Shown here: one piece after another, positions 9,068 through 18,122 of the stretch
How positions within the stretch are numbered: the stretch's first letter is position 1
How the letters are laid out: the number at the start of each line of letters is the position of its first letter
Assembly: GCA_029260765.1 (NCBI GenBank)
Contig: JAJDCP010000024.1
Span: 35,546 to 99,545 of the forward strand
Direction: 5' to 3'
Origin: Planctomycetota bacterium
GTDB lineage: Bacteria; Planctomycetota; J058; JAJDCP01
DNA length: 64,000 bases
Position numbers and translations under genes: made by a program
Notes under the pieces: generated by a model
Told to the model about the DNA's origin: nothing
Database searches by the model: none
Seen by the model: only the letters and a program-made list of their open reading frames with translations

Positions 9068-9532
9068 ATGCAGAGCTTTCCCGACGATGTGGTCGAGCGC
9101 ATCAATGCGATCCTGGGCGGCTACAACCGCGTGATGGGACTACGCTTCGTCGCGGCCGTGCCCGATCGCTTGGTGGCCGAGCTCGAGGTCGCCGACTGCC
9201 ACCGCCAACCGTATGGCCTGGTACACGGAGGAGTCTACGCCGGCATGATCGAGAGCGTCTGCAGCACCGGCGCCGCGCTGAGCGTGATGGCTGAGGGCCG
9301 CACCACCGTCGGTGTCGAGAACAGCACCGCCTTCTTGAAGGCCGTCCGCGAGGGGACGCTGCGCTGTACGGCGCAGCCGCTCAGCCGGGGCCGGCGCTCA
9401 CAGGTCTGGCAGGCCGAGGTGCGAGACGACAAAGAGCGGCTGGTGGCAAGCGGACGCGTGCGGCTGTTGGTGTTGGAGCCGGGAACGGCCGCCGCGGGCC
9501 AGGCTGTCGGTCTGGCAGGGGAGGGGTTTTGA
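9068..9532 (+). CDS. PaaI-family hotdog thioesterase
   Basis: 154 residues. The ATG at 9068 has GGAG six bases upstream. The hotdog-fold signature HGGVYAGMIE (near residue 58) carries the conserved His-Gly-Gly and acidic residue of PaaI/YbgC-like acyl-CoA thioesterases, which hydrolyse aryl- or acyl-CoA esters. The length is typical. It is followed after 31 bases by a large membrane protein in the same direction, probably co-transcribed. The CoA ester substrate is not predictable. Confidence 0.85.
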   Translation: MQSFPDDVVERINAILGGYNRVMGLRFVAAVPDRLVAELEVADCHRQPYGLVHGGVYAGMIESVCSTGAALSVMAEGRTTVGVENSTAFLKAVREGTLRCTAQPLSRGRRSQVWQAEVRDDKERLVASGRVRLLVLEPGTAAAGQAVGLAGEGF

Positions 9533-9563
9533 GGGCCCGCATCGAAGCGGGAGGAGGCCCTGC

Positions 9564-11201
9564 ATGGGGTGGCTGAAACCTGCGCCTCCGCCCTACGATC
9601 CGTTGGTCTGGCGGAACCTCCCCTGGCAGGATCGGCTGAAGCAGGCGTGCCAGGCCTGGGCGGTGCAAGGCTACGGCGCGCCCTATGGTGTCTACTTCCT
9701 GTACCTGCTCAAGGTCCTGGCATTCGTCGGGGTGTGGTGCTTTTTCTGCTCCTTCAGCCCCGGTCTGGGCGACGTCACGACCATCACCGGCTGGTGTTTT
9801 GAGCCGGTCGCGTATCAGAAAGCCGTGGTCTGGAGCCTGCTGTTCGAGGTCGTCGGGCTCGGCTGTGCCAGTGGTCCTCTCACAGCCCGCTATTGGCCCC
9901 CCTTCGCGGCCTGCCTGCACTTCGCCTGGCCGGGGACCACCAAGCTACCGTTTGTGCGCGGCTTCCCCTTGCTGGGTGGAAACCGGCGAACGGTCATCGA
10001 GGCTGCCCTGTATGGGGCTTTCGTGTTCTTCCTGCTGCGGCTCCTGCTGTCGCCGACGCTGACGAGTGTGATGTTCGCGCCCTGTGTGGTTCTGCTCGGC
10101 TGCCTCGGGCTGAGTGACAAGACGATCTTTCTCGCGGCACGGGCTGAGCACTACGGCGCCATCCTGGTCTGCTTCCTGTTCGCCGATGCCTGGCTCGCTG
10201 GGGCGCAGGCAGTGCAGTTGGCCATCTGGGGCTGGGCGGGAGTGTCCAAGCTGACGCACCATTTCCCGACGGCCGTCTGCGTGATGACCAGCAACAGCCC
10301 CAGCACGCCGTTTCGTTGGCTGCGGACACGGATGTACCGCAGCTACCCTGACGATCTGCGGCCCTCCGCACTGGCGCGCCGCATGGCGCACATGGGGACC
10401 GTCCTCGAGCTGGGGTTCCCCGTGCTGCTGGCCTTCGGCGGCGGGGGCTGGGCGACCTGGTTGGGGCTGGCGCTGATGCTCGGCTTCCACACCTACATCA
10501 CCAGCAACTTCCCGATGGCGGTGCCGATCGAGTGGAATGTGCATGTCGTCTACGGCGGTCTGTTTCTGTTCGGCCACCATGCCGGGGCGAGCTTCACGCA
10601 GCTCGACGCGCCGTGGCTGGCGGGCTTTCTGCTGGTGGTGTTGGTGGCGATCCCGCTGTTGGGGAACTTCTGGCCCCGTGGCGTGTCGTTCCTGTGTTCG
10701 ATGCGCTACTACGCCGGCAACTGGCCGTACAGCGTCTGGCTGTTCCGCGGGGAGAGTTGGAGGCGGCTCGAGCGTTTGCAGAAGGCCGCGGATTGGGTGC
10801 CGAGGCAGCTCGAGAGGTTCTACGACGAGGCCCGCATCGTCGGCCTGCTGAGCAAGCTGCCCGCGTTCCGGGCGATGCACTTGCAGGGCCGGGCATTGGT
10901 CGAGTTGCTGCCGAAGGCCGCGCCCGAGATGGAACAGTACACCTACGTCGATGGTGAGTTGGTGGCGGGGATGGTGCTCGGCTGGAATTTCGGCGATGGC
11001 CACCTGCATCAGCTGCAGCTGCTCGAAGCGGTCCAGGCGCAGTGTGGTTTCGAGCCGGGGGAGCTGCGTTGTGTGTTCGTCGAGTCGCAGCCGTTGTTTG
11101 GGGCGAAGATGGCGTGGCAGATCGCGGATGCGGCAGACGGCGTCATGGACAGCGGGGAGGTCGCGGTCCAGGTGCTGCGGGAGCGGCAGCCCTGGGGGTA
11201 G
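9564..11201 (+). CDS. DUF3556-type integral membrane protein
   Basis: 545 residues, ATG with AGGAGG about eight bases upstream. The N-terminus (MGWLKPAPPPYDP..W) and overall plan match the DUF3556 family of multi-spanning membrane proteins known from actinobacteria and others. Hydrophobic segments include YFLYLLKVLAFVGVWCFFC, AFVFFLLRLLL, LGFPVLLAFGGG, and LLVVLVAIPLLG. The C-terminal 170 residues are soluble. No function is established for the family. Pairing with a thioesterase suggests, but does not show, a role in lipid or acyl metabolism. Confidence 0.7.
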   Translation: MGWLKPAPPPYDPLVWRNLPWQDRLKQACQAWAVQGYGAPYGVYFLYLLKVLAFVGVWCFFCSFSPGLGDVTTITGWCFEPVAYQKAVVWSLLFEVVGLGCASGPLTARYWPPFAACLHFAWPGTTKLPFVRGFPLLGGNRRTVIEAALYGAFVFFLLRLLLSPTLTSVMFAPCVVLLGCLGLSDKTIFLAARAEHYGAILVCFLFADAWLAGAQAVQLAIWGWAGVSKLTHHFPTAVCVMTSNSPSTPFRWLRTRMYRSYPDDLRPSALARRMAHMGTVLELGFPVLLAFGGGGWATWLGLALMLGFHTYITSNFPMAVPIEWNVHVVYGGLFLFGHHAGASFTQLDAPWLAGFLLVVLVAIPLLGNFWPRGVSFLCSMRYYAGNWPYSVWLFRGESWRRLERLQKAADWVPRQLERFYDEARIVGLLSKLPAFRAMHLQGRALVELLPKAAPEMEQYTYVDGELVAGMVLGWNFGDGHLHQLQLLEAVQAQCGFEPGELRCVFVESQPLFGAKMAWQIADAADGVMDSGEVAVQVLRERQPWG

Positions 11202-11447
11202 GGAGGGGCTATTGAGCGTGGGGCCTCAGTCGGGATGGAAATCCCATGATTTTCGAAGTCAATAGATGCGGATCCGAAATGGCAAAGAGGACCAGGAGAC
11301 GCAAGTGCACGTCAGATCAAGATCATGGCCAAAGTGGCTCAGATTCTCGTGGCCGTTGACGAGGAATCGCGGCCAAGGGTTGATCTGTCCTGGCGCATGT
11401 ACTCTGCAGGCCAGTTCGGCAGAAGGGCGCCGATCGGGATTCGGGGT
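11202..11447. other. Intergenic region before the nonulosonate operon
   Basis: No convincing gene is seen. A short hairpin (GGGAT-GGAA-ATCCC near 11233, followed by ATGATTTTC) may weakly terminate the DUF3556 transcript. Short open frames here lack ribosome-binding sites and protein-like composition. Confidence 0.5.
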
Positions 11448-11476
11448 TTGAGGACGCCGGTGAGGGCGGCTAGGAT
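11448..11476 (+). promoter_or_regulatory. Possible promoter of the plus-strand nonulosonate operon
   Basis: TTGAGG (11448-11453) and TAGGAT (11471-11476) have a 17-base spacer. Each box matches four of six consensus bases. Initiation near 11483 would give a leader of about 55 bases to the ATG at 11539. Confidence 0.4.
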
Positions 11477-11538
11477 ACGCTTGGCAGCGAAACTTCCCTT
11501 CGGGCATGCGCTCCGATGCTGAGAGGGCGGATACTGGC

Positions 11539-13272
11539 ATGAAGCTACTTTTCCTGATTCCGGCGCGGGCTGGGTCCAAGGGACTTCCGGGCAAGAACTC
11601 GAAAACCGTGGGCGGGATCCCATTGCTGGGCCGCGCTGTACGCACGGCTCGCGCGGCTGCGCGTTTGCTTGGGTCGGGGCGAGTTGTGGTCTCCACCGAA
11701 GATCCCGGACTTGCGGCGGTGGCGCGCTGTTGGGGAGCTGAGGTGCCCTTCATGCGACCCTCGGAGCTGGCCTCAGACACCGCATCTACGGTAGAGGTCG
11801 CGCTGCATGGGTTGGAGGCGGTGAACGATCTGGGATATGCGGCGGACCTGCTGGTGTTGCTGCAGCCGACCAGCCCCCTCACAACCGCGGCCGACGTCGT
11901 GGAGGCGGTCCAGCTGCACCGCAAGACCCGTGCGTCGGTGCTTTCTGTCTGCCGGCAGGGCCACCCCATCGAATGGAGTTACAGCTTGCAGCAGACCGGT
12001 CGGCTGGCTCCGGTCACTGCCAGGCTTCCGACCCGGCGACAAGAGTCGAGCCCGACGTATCGTCCCAACGGCGCGATCTACGTCATCGTGCCCGGTGTCC
12101 TACGTGCCGAGAAGTCTTTCCTGACGGCAGAGACTCGGGGCTATCTCATGCCCGAAGAGCGCTCGGTGGACATCGACGTGGCTGCCGACCTGCGTTGCGC
12201 CGAGGCCTTGCTGCCCGGAGTCTCCGCTCCGGTCAGCTTCGGGGGCCATGTCGTCGGCCCGGGGAACCCCTGTTTCTTGATTGCGGAAGCCGGGGTGAAC
12301 CATAACGGAGGATTGGACCACGCCCTGCGCCTGGTCGACGCTGCGGCCGAGGCGGGGGCCGACGCCGTCAAATTCCAATCCTTCGAGGCAGAGCGTGTCG
12401 TGGGCCGCAGCGCGAGGCAAGCGGCCTACCAGACGAGGAACACGGGCATCGAAGAGTCTCAGCTTGACATGGTCCGTCGCTTGCAACTTGACGAAGCGGC
12501 GCATCGTCGTCTCGCCCGGCATTGTGAAGAGCGTTCGATCCTGTTCCTTTCGACGCCCTTCGATGAGCCCAGTGTCGATCTGCTGAAGGAGCTGGGTGTG
12601 CCCGCCCTGAAGATCGCGTCGGGAGAGGTGACCCACCACCGACTGCTACGTCACGCGGCCCGACAGGGCCTGCCGATCCTGCTGTCTACGGGCATGTCGG
12701 CGTTGCACGAGGTGGCGACCGCCCTGGAAGTCATCGAGGGCGCGGGACCTGTGCCGGTCGCGCTTTTGCATTGTGTTTCGAACTACCCGGCAGATCCAGC
12801 AGACTGTCACCTCCGGGCCATCGACACGATGCGCGCCGCTTTCGCTGTGCCTACCGGCTGGTCTGACCATACGCTGGGGGTCTATGTGTCGGTGGCGGCC
12901 GTGGCGCGCGGAGCGGATCTGCTCGAGAAGCACTTCACCCTCGACAAGTCTCTGCCCGGGCCGGATCACGCTGCTTCTCTCAGCCCTACTGAGCTGAAAG
13001 AATGGGTCACCGCGGTGCGTGAGACAGAAAAGGCTCTGGGCCGTGGCGAGAAACGGCGCCAGCCTTCAGAGGAGGATACGGCGGCCGTCGTACGTAGAAG
13101 CGTGCACGCTGCTCGTGACTTGAAGAAGGGCACGCTTCTCCGTCCTGAAGACGTTGTTTGCCTTCGCCCGGGTACAGGCATTCCCGCGGAGTGCCTTTCG
13201 CAAGTACTTGGCAAGCGTTTGCGGTGCGATTTCTTGAGCGGATCCATTTTGCGGCGTGAAGACCTCGACTGA
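11539..13272 (+). CDS. Bifunctional CMP-nonulosonate cytidylyltransferase / nonulosonic acid synthase
   Basis: 577 residues, starting at the ATG at 11539 (MKLLFLIPARAGSKG). Residues 1-220 form a NeuA/LegF-type cytidylyltransferase: IPARAGSKGLPGKN binds CTP, and LLQPTSPL follows. Residues 235-505 form a NeuB/LegI-type synthase (FLIAEAGVNHNGG, GADAVKFQSF, KIASGE, GWSDHT) that condenses PEP with a 6-carbon amino sugar. Residues 515-577 are the SAF/antifreeze-like domain (RRSVHAARDLKKGTLL). The last and penultimate pathway steps are thus on one chain; they are normally separate proteins. The order is activation domain first, synthase second. It is the first gene of a five-gene operon. Confidence 0.92.
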   Translation: MKLLFLIPARAGSKGLPGKNSKTVGGIPLLGRAVRTARAAARLLGSGRVVVSTEDPGLAAVARCWGAEVPFMRPSELASDTASTVEVALHGLEAVNDLGYAADLLVLLQPTSPLTTAADVVEAVQLHRKTRASVLSVCRQGHPIEWSYSLQQTGRLAPVTARLPTRRQESSPTYRPNGAIYVIVPGVLRAEKSFLTAETRGYLMPEERSVDIDVAADLRCAEALLPGVSAPVSFGGHVVGPGNPCFLIAEAGVNHNGGLDHALRLVDAAAEAGADAVKFQSFEAERVVGRSARQAAYQTRNTGIEESQLDMVRRLQLDEAAHRRLARHCEERSILFLSTPFDEPSVDLLKELGVPALKIASGEVTHHRLLRHAARQGLPILLSTGMSALHEVATALEVIEGAGPVPVALLHCVSNYPADPADCHLRAIDTMRAAFAVPTGWSDHTLGVYVSVAAVARGADLLEKHFTLDKSLPGPDHAASLSPTELKEWVTAVRETEKALGRGEKRRQPSEEDTAAVVRRSVHAARDLKKGTLLRPEDVVCLRPGTGIPAECLSQVLGKRLRCDFLSGSILRREDLD

Positions 13273-13330
13273 TACCCGAGGGCGAGGCAGTACATCATGT
13301 CCGCGGGAATCCGGTCTGCAAGGGGGGAGA

Positions 13331-13993
13331 ATGAAAGACATTGTGATTCTCGGTGCTGGTGGGCTGGCGCGCGAAGTTGCGTTTCTGATTGAGGAAATCA
13401 ACCGTGTGTCGCACTGTTGGAATCTGTTGGGTTTCGTTGAGAGTGATTCCGGTGCTGTGGGCCGCCAGGTTGGCAAGTATCAGGTGAGGTGGACCGACGA
13501 TGATCTGCAAACGATGCGTGTGGCCGTCGCGATAGGGGTGGGTTCACCTTCGGTACTGAATAAGGTCCGTGGAAAGCTCGCAGCGCTCGAGAATCTCGAG
13601 TTCCCGAATCTCATTCATCCCAACGTAGTGTTCGACCGCGAGCGGACCACGTTGGGGAGTGGCAACATCATTTGTGCGGGGAATGTGTTGACGACCGATA
13701 TCGCGGTCGGATCGTTCAACTATCTCAACCTTAGCTGTACGGTTGGTCATGATTGTTCGATTGCCAATGGCTGCGTGATCAATCCTGGCTGCAACATTTC
13801 CGGAGGTGTCACCATCCAGGATTCTTGTCTGCTCGGAACGGGCGCCACGGTGCTGCAGTACCTGACGATAGGCGCAGGAGCAGTCGTGGGAGCTGGAGCT
13901 TTGGTGACCCGCGATGTCCCCGCCGGTGTCACGGTTGTCGGCGTGCCCGCCAGGCCGCGTCCGGTCTCGCAGGTCGCTGCGGAGGGTTCATGA
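13331..13993 (+). CDS. NeuD/PglD-like sugar acetyltransferase (putative LegH)
   Basis: 220 residues; ATG at 13331 preceded by GGGGGGAGA. The N-terminal Rossmann-like domain (DIVILGAGGLAREVAFLI) and C-terminal left-handed beta-helix hexapeptides (SCTVGHDCSIANGCVINPG) are diagnostic of the NeuD/PglD family, with the likely catalytic His in VGHD. In this setting it probably transfers acetyl from acetyl-CoA to the 4-amino group made by LegC. NeuD-type O-acetylation is the alternative. The stop overlaps the next ATG by four bases. Confidence 0.85.
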   Translation: MKDIVILGAGGLAREVAFLIEEINRVSHCWNLLGFVESDSGAVGRQVGKYQVRWTDDDLQTMRVAVAIGVGSPSVLNKVRGKLAALENLEFPNLIHPNVVFDRERTTLGSGNIICAGNVLTTDIAVGSFNYLNLSCTVGHDCSIANGCVINPGCNISGGVTIQDSCLLGTGATVLQYLTIGAGAVVGAGALVTRDVPAGVTVVGVPARPRPVSQVAAEGS

Positions 13994-15030
13994 AGAGTCT
14001 CGACGCTATCCGTATCTCTCCCCAGGCTTCCATCCATACCGCTATGAGCGCCATCAACGACGGAGCCGTCGAGATTGCGCTCGTGGTGGATAGCTCGGGG
14101 GCTTTGGTCGGTACTGTGACCGATGGGGACATCCGGCGCGCTCTGTTGGGCGGAGCTACCTTGGCCACACCGATCCACGCATTCATCCACCGCAACTGCT
14201 GCGTGGTGACCAGAGACGTCAGCCGCGCGGATGTCCTCGACTTGATGCGGGCGCGGACGCTCAAGCAGATCCCCATCGTCGATGCGGACAGGCGTCTGGT
14301 CGGTATGCACCTTCTGCACGAGATCATAGGCTCTGCGAAGCGAGGCAACTGGGCAGTTGTGATGGCTGGAGGCAGGGGGGAGCGGTTGCGTCCGCTGACC
14401 GATGCCGTGCCCAAGCCGATGCTCAAGGTTGCCGGCCGCCCTCTCCTGGAGAGGATCGTCCTGCACCTGGTCGGTTCCGGAGTCCAGCGCATCTTCATCG
14501 CTGTGCACTATCTGTCGCGCACGATCGAGGAGTACTTTGGCGACGGCGGGGGCCACGGCTGCCGTATCGAGTACCTCCGTGAGCAAGAGCCCCTCGGCAC
14601 GGGTGGAGCGCTTTCTCTGCTCCCCGAGTCTCCCGACCAGCCGGTCATCGTCTTGAATGGTGATGTCATCACCCAGTTCGATGCGGGGGGCATGTTGGCA
14701 TTTCATCAAGCAGGCGGTTTTGCGGTCACGATCGGGACCACCGAGTATGTCCATACTGTGCCCTACGGTGTGGTCGAGACGGAAGGGGACCGGGTCCGGA
14801 CACTCGAAGAGAAGCCCACAAACATGTGGCAGGCCAACGCCGGGATCTATGTCGTCTCGCCGGAGACAATCCGGCGCATTCCGGCGGAAACCCGTTTCGC
14901 GATCACTTCGCTGATCGACGATTGTTTGCGCTGCGATGAACCGGTTGGAGCGTTCGGAGTGGGGAGAGACTGGATCGACGTCGGCCTGCCAAAAGAGTTG
15001 GCCCGGGCGCGGGGAGTGGCAACGCCATGA
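13990..15030 (+). CDS. CBS-domain sugar nucleotidyltransferase (PtmE-like)
   Basis: 346 residues. The ATG overlaps the previous stop (ATGA), with GGAGGG just upstream. A tandem CBS pair occupies about 1-115 (GTVTDGDIRRAL, KQIPIVDADRRLVGMH). A nucleotidyltransferase domain starts near 119 with VVMAGGRGERLRPLTDAVPK and continues through LNGDVIT. This is the architecture of Campylobacter PtmE, which makes GDP-glucosamine for the GDP-linked legionaminic acid route. That substrate is inferred from family and neighbours. The CBS pair may sense nucleotides. The stop overlaps legC by four bases. Confidence 0.88.
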   Translation: MKSLDAIRISPQASIHTAMSAINDGAVEIALVVDSSGALVGTVTDGDIRRALLGGATLATPIHAFIHRNCCVVTRDVSRADVLDLMRARTLKQIPIVDADRRLVGMHLLHEIIGSAKRGNWAVVMAGGRGERLRPLTDAVPKPMLKVAGRPLLERIVLHLVGSGVQRIFIAVHYLSRTIEEYFGDGGGHGCRIEYLREQEPLGTGGALSLLPESPDQPVIVLNGDVITQFDAGGMLAFHQAGGFAVTIGTTEYVHTVPYGVVETEGDRVRTLEEKPTNMWQANAGIYVVSPETIRRIPAETRFAITSLIDDCLRCDEPVGAFGVGRDWIDVGLPKELARARGVATP

Positions 15031-16235
15031 GCGATGCACACCAGACTGACGAGGCCGGGGGTGCATTCATCCCTCTCTCGGAGCCCTGTCTGCGGGGCAA
15101 TGAATGGGCCTATGTCAAAGAGTGCCTGGACACCGGGTGGGTGTCGTCGGTCGGCTCGTTTGTCACTCGCTTTGAAGACGAGTTGGCAGCGCGTGTCGGC
15201 ACGCGGTACGCGGTGGCCACCGTCAACGGAACCGCAGCTTTGCACATAGCTTTGCTGATCGCGGGCGTCGAGCCGGAGGACGAAGTCCTGGTCTCGACCC
15301 TGACGTTTGTGGCGCCTACCAACGCCATCCGCTACGTCGGGGCCTGGCCGGTATTCATGGACGCCGAGCCCGAGTACTGGCAGATGGATCCCCAGAAGGT
15401 CCACGACTTCCTCAGTCAGGAGTGCGCCTGGAAGAACGGCGCTCTGTACAACAAAGGCAGTGGAAGACGGGTGCGCGCGATTGTGCCCGTACACATCCTT
15501 GGACATCCCTGCGACATGGACCCGCTTGTCGAGGTGGCCCGGCGCTTCGAGTTGAGCGTGATCGAGGACGCGTCTGAGGCGCTGGGATCGACCTACAGGG
15601 GACGCGCCGTCGGATCGTTGGGCGACGCCGCCTGCTTCAGTTTCAACGGCAACAAGATCGTCACGGCTGGGGGAGGCGGGATGTTGCTGACCGACAATCC
15701 GGCCTGGGCGGCGAAGGCCAAATATCTGACCACGCAGGCCAAGGATGATCCGATTGAGTTCGTGCACAATGAGATCGGCTACAACTACCGGCAGACCAAT
15801 GTGCTGGCAGCCCTCGGCACGGCCCAGCTCGAGCTGCTTGACGGGTTCATTGCGGCCAAGCGGCAACTCGCTGCAAGATATGATCAGGTGCTTGCTCAAC
15901 TGCCCGGCTGCGAGATCCCTCGAGAGGCCGCCTGGGCGAGCTCGAATTGCTGGCTGTATACCGCGGCTTTTCCCAGCGAGCTCAGCCGTCCTCTGCAACG
16001 CTTCTTCGCAGCGCGGCAGATCCAGGTGCGTCCTTTGTGGCGGCCCAACCATCGCCTGCCTCCCCACCGCGACCACCAGGCATACAGGCTGGAGGTGGCA
16101 GACCAGCTCCACGCACGTTGCCTCAGTCTTCCCTGCAGCGTCAGCCTGACGGAGGCCAGCCAGGCCAGGGTTCTGCGGGCCATCGGGGATTTCATGGACC
16201 AGAGCGGTCCCAAGGAGTCGGATCGAGCATGTTGA
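15027..16235 (+). CDS. legC: LegC-family PLP-dependent aminotransferase
   Basis: 402 residues. The N-terminus (FIPLSEPCLRGNEWAYV, then LDTGWVSSVGSFV) is typical of LegC, within the DegT/DnrJ/EryC1 sugar aminotransferases. The PLP-binding Lys lies in FNGNKIVTAGGGG. It should aminate C4 of the 4-keto-6-deoxy nucleotide sugar made by the neighbouring dehydratase, using glutamate. ATGA overlap upstream and a seven-base overlap with the next gene indicate strict co-translation. Confidence 0.92.
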   Translation: MSDAHQTDEAGGAFIPLSEPCLRGNEWAYVKECLDTGWVSSVGSFVTRFEDELAARVGTRYAVATVNGTAALHIALLIAGVEPEDEVLVSTLTFVAPTNAIRYVGAWPVFMDAEPEYWQMDPQKVHDFLSQECAWKNGALYNKGSGRRVRAIVPVHILGHPCDMDPLVEVARRFELSVIEDASEALGSTYRGRAVGSLGDAACFSFNGNKIVTAGGGGMLLTDNPAWAAKAKYLTTQAKDDPIEFVHNEIGYNYRQTNVLAALGTAQLELLDGFIAAKRQLAARYDQVLAQLPGCEIPREAAWASSNCWLYTAAFPSELSRPLQRFFAARQIQVRPLWRPNHRLPPHRDHQAYRLEVADQLHARCLSLPCSVSLTEASQARVLRAIGDFMDQSGPKESDRAC

Positions 16236-17434
16236 TCGAAGCCTTGTCCAGTCTCGCCACACGCAGACAGACGGACCTGTTCGCGCCCGATCTCGAGTCC
16301 CACCGTCCAGCGCTGACGGCTGCCCTGGAAAGCAGCAGGGTCCTGGCCATCGGAGGGGCAGGCAGTATCGGTCTGGAAACGGTCAAGCTCCTCGCGCGCT
16401 TCGATCTCGCCGCGCTGCACATCGTCGATCAGAATGAAAACGGTCTCGCCGAGGTGGTGCGGGATCTACGTAGCCAGCAGGTCCGCGTGCCTGACCTGAG
16501 GACATTGCCGATTGATTTTGGATCGCTCGTGATGCGGCGTTTTCTGCGTGAAAACGGTCCCTACCACTACGTTCTGAATTTCGCGGCGTTGAAGCATGTG
16601 CGTTCGGAGAAGGACATCTATTCGCTGTTGCAGCTCTTCGACACGAACATCCGCAAGCAGGCTCGGCTGCTCGGCTGGCTCAAAGAGAGCACACCAGGCT
16701 CTCGCTATTTCTCGGTTTCTACGGACAAGGCCGCCAATCCGGCCAACTTCATGGGCGCCTCCAAGCGCCTGATGGAGCACGTGATCTTTGCCGAGAGGTA
16801 CAAGCTCCAGCACGCGACCTCGGCGCGCTTTGCCAACGTGGCCTTCTCAGACGGAAGCCTGCCTCATGCCTTCTTGCGGCGCCTCGAAAAGCGCCAGCCG
16901 CTCGCCGCTCCGCGGGGGGTACGGCGTTATTTTGTGAGCCTGCAGGAGGCAGGCCAGATCTGTGTGCTCGCCGCATGTATCGGAAAGCCCCAGCATCTTC
17001 TGATTCCCCGCCTTGATGCCCAGAACGACCTGGTCGATCTGGAGACTCTCGCCCGCGAAGTGCTCGCGCACTTCGATTGGAAGCCCCGCATCTACGAGAG
17101 CGAAGCGAAGGCCTGCAGCCAGCTGGCAAAAGACACCGAAGAGGGATACTACCCCCTGCTCTTGACAAGGCTGAACACCAGCGGAGAGAAACCCTGTGAA
17201 GAATTCGTAAGCCGGGGGGAGCGGGTAGAGGCCGCAGGATTCACGGCGCTCCAAGCGATCCGCTACCAACCTGCCGATCCCGCGAAACTCGACGCTTTGC
17301 TCAGCGATCTCGACGCCTGGCTGGAAGACCCCGAGCGCGCGCCAGGCAAGACCGTGATGGCGCAGCGCATCCAGGCTGTTGTGCCTGAATTCCACCACAA
17401 GGCAGCGGCCCGGCACCTGGACCAGCGCATGTAG
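16229..17434 (+). CDS. CapD/PglF-type nucleotide-sugar 4,6-dehydratase (putative LegB)
   Basis: 401 residues from the ATG at 16229, inside the last codons of legC, with AAGGAG upstream. The NAD-binding loop is IGGAGSIGLETVKLL. The active-site segment STDKAANPANFMGASKR has Thr-Asp-Lys plus Met eight residues after the Lys, the PglF/CapD variant of the SDR triad associated with retention of configuration. ALKHVRSEKD is also family-typical. It should supply the 4-keto-6-deoxy-GlcNAc intermediate to LegC. It replaces the LegB subtype usually seen in Campylobacter. It ends two bases before a convergent stop. Confidence 0.85.
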   Translation: MLIEALSSLATRRQTDLFAPDLESHRPALTAALESSRVLAIGGAGSIGLETVKLLARFDLAALHIVDQNENGLAEVVRDLRSQQVRVPDLRTLPIDFGSLVMRRFLRENGPYHYVLNFAALKHVRSEKDIYSLLQLFDTNIRKQARLLGWLKESTPGSRYFSVSTDKAANPANFMGASKRLMEHVIFAERYKLQHATSARFANVAFSDGSLPHAFLRRLEKRQPLAAPRGVRRYFVSLQEAGQICVLAACIGKPQHLLIPRLDAQNDLVDLETLAREVLAHFDWKPRIYESEAKACSQLAKDTEEGYYPLLLTRLNTSGEKPCEEFVSRGERVEAAGFTALQAIRYQPADPAKLDALLSDLDAWLEDPERAPGKTVMAQRIQAVVPEFHHKAAARHLDQRM

Positions 17435-17435
17435 G

Positions 17436-18119
17436 TTACTTCGGTGCCTCAGCGATGCGGCGCGCAGGATTGCCCGCGACGACAGTGTAGGCGGCAACAT
17501 CGGCTGTGACGACAGCTCCGGCTGCGACGACGGCGCCTTCGCCGATCGAGACGCCTTTGAGGATGATGGCGTTGACCCCGATCCAACAGCCCGCGCCGAC
17601 GAGCACTGGGGCTCGTGCGATCTCAGGACGCGGTCCAGCTTCTCGCCCTTGTACGATGCGGTAGTCGCGCTCCCGGTCGGTGCGTCCCACGGGATGAGAG
17701 TTGTTGTCGAAGACCTGCACGCCATGGGCGAGCATCGTACCCGCACCGATGCGGATATGCTCCGCGCAGCTGAGGATGCAGTCGTCGCCGACATACACAT
17801 CCGAACCGATCTCCAGACGTCCGGGTCCGTAGCCTTCAGAACGCAACAATCCCCGACACACCGTACGCGCACCCAGGCGTACGCGGGATCGGTCGCCGGG
17901 GTTGGCGCACCACGCGTGCAGGCCGACCTGCACGCCTTGAGCGCAGCTGCTGTGCTCGAGGAATTGCTGTTGCACGGCGCGGACGCGGAACGCCCGACTC
18001 TCGATTCCCCATCTGCGCAGCGCGCGGTACAGGCGTTGCTCCAAGCCGGAGAGCGGTACCCGCGTAGCGAGGGAGAAAACGCCTCCGATGCCGAATGCGT
18101 GGTCCATGTCGACAGGCAT
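17436..18119 (-). CDS. Hexapeptide-repeat acetyltransferase
   Basis: 227 residues. The C-terminal half is a left-handed beta-helix acyltransferase (GSDVYVGDDCILSCAEHIR, VGAGCWIGVNAIILKG, GAVVTADV, VVAGNPAR) with the conserved region FDNNSHPVG containing the likely catalytic His. It resembles maltose/galactoside O-acetyltransferases. The N-terminal ~60 residues are unassigned. It starts three bases after the preceding capsule-type gene and ends the minus-strand glycan operon. It probably O-acetylates a sugar residue. Confidence 0.85.
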   Translation of the reverse strand: MPVDMDHAFGIGGVFSLATRVPLSGLEQRLYRALRRWGIESRAFRVRAVQQQFLEHSSCAQGVQVGLHAWCANPGDRSRVRLGARTVCRGLLRSEGYGPGRLEIGSDVYVGDDCILSCAEHIRIGAGTMLAHGVQVFDNNSHPVGRTDRERDYRIVQGREAGPRPEIARAPVLVGAGCWIGVNAIILKGVSIGEGAVVAAGAVVTADVAAYTVVAGNPARRIAEAPK

Positions 18120-18122
18120 GTG

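Noticed and set aside
11202..11538. Short frames and possible RNA gene in the pre-operon gap
   Set aside because: No tRNA-like cloverleaf, ribosome-binding site or conserved protein motif is visible.
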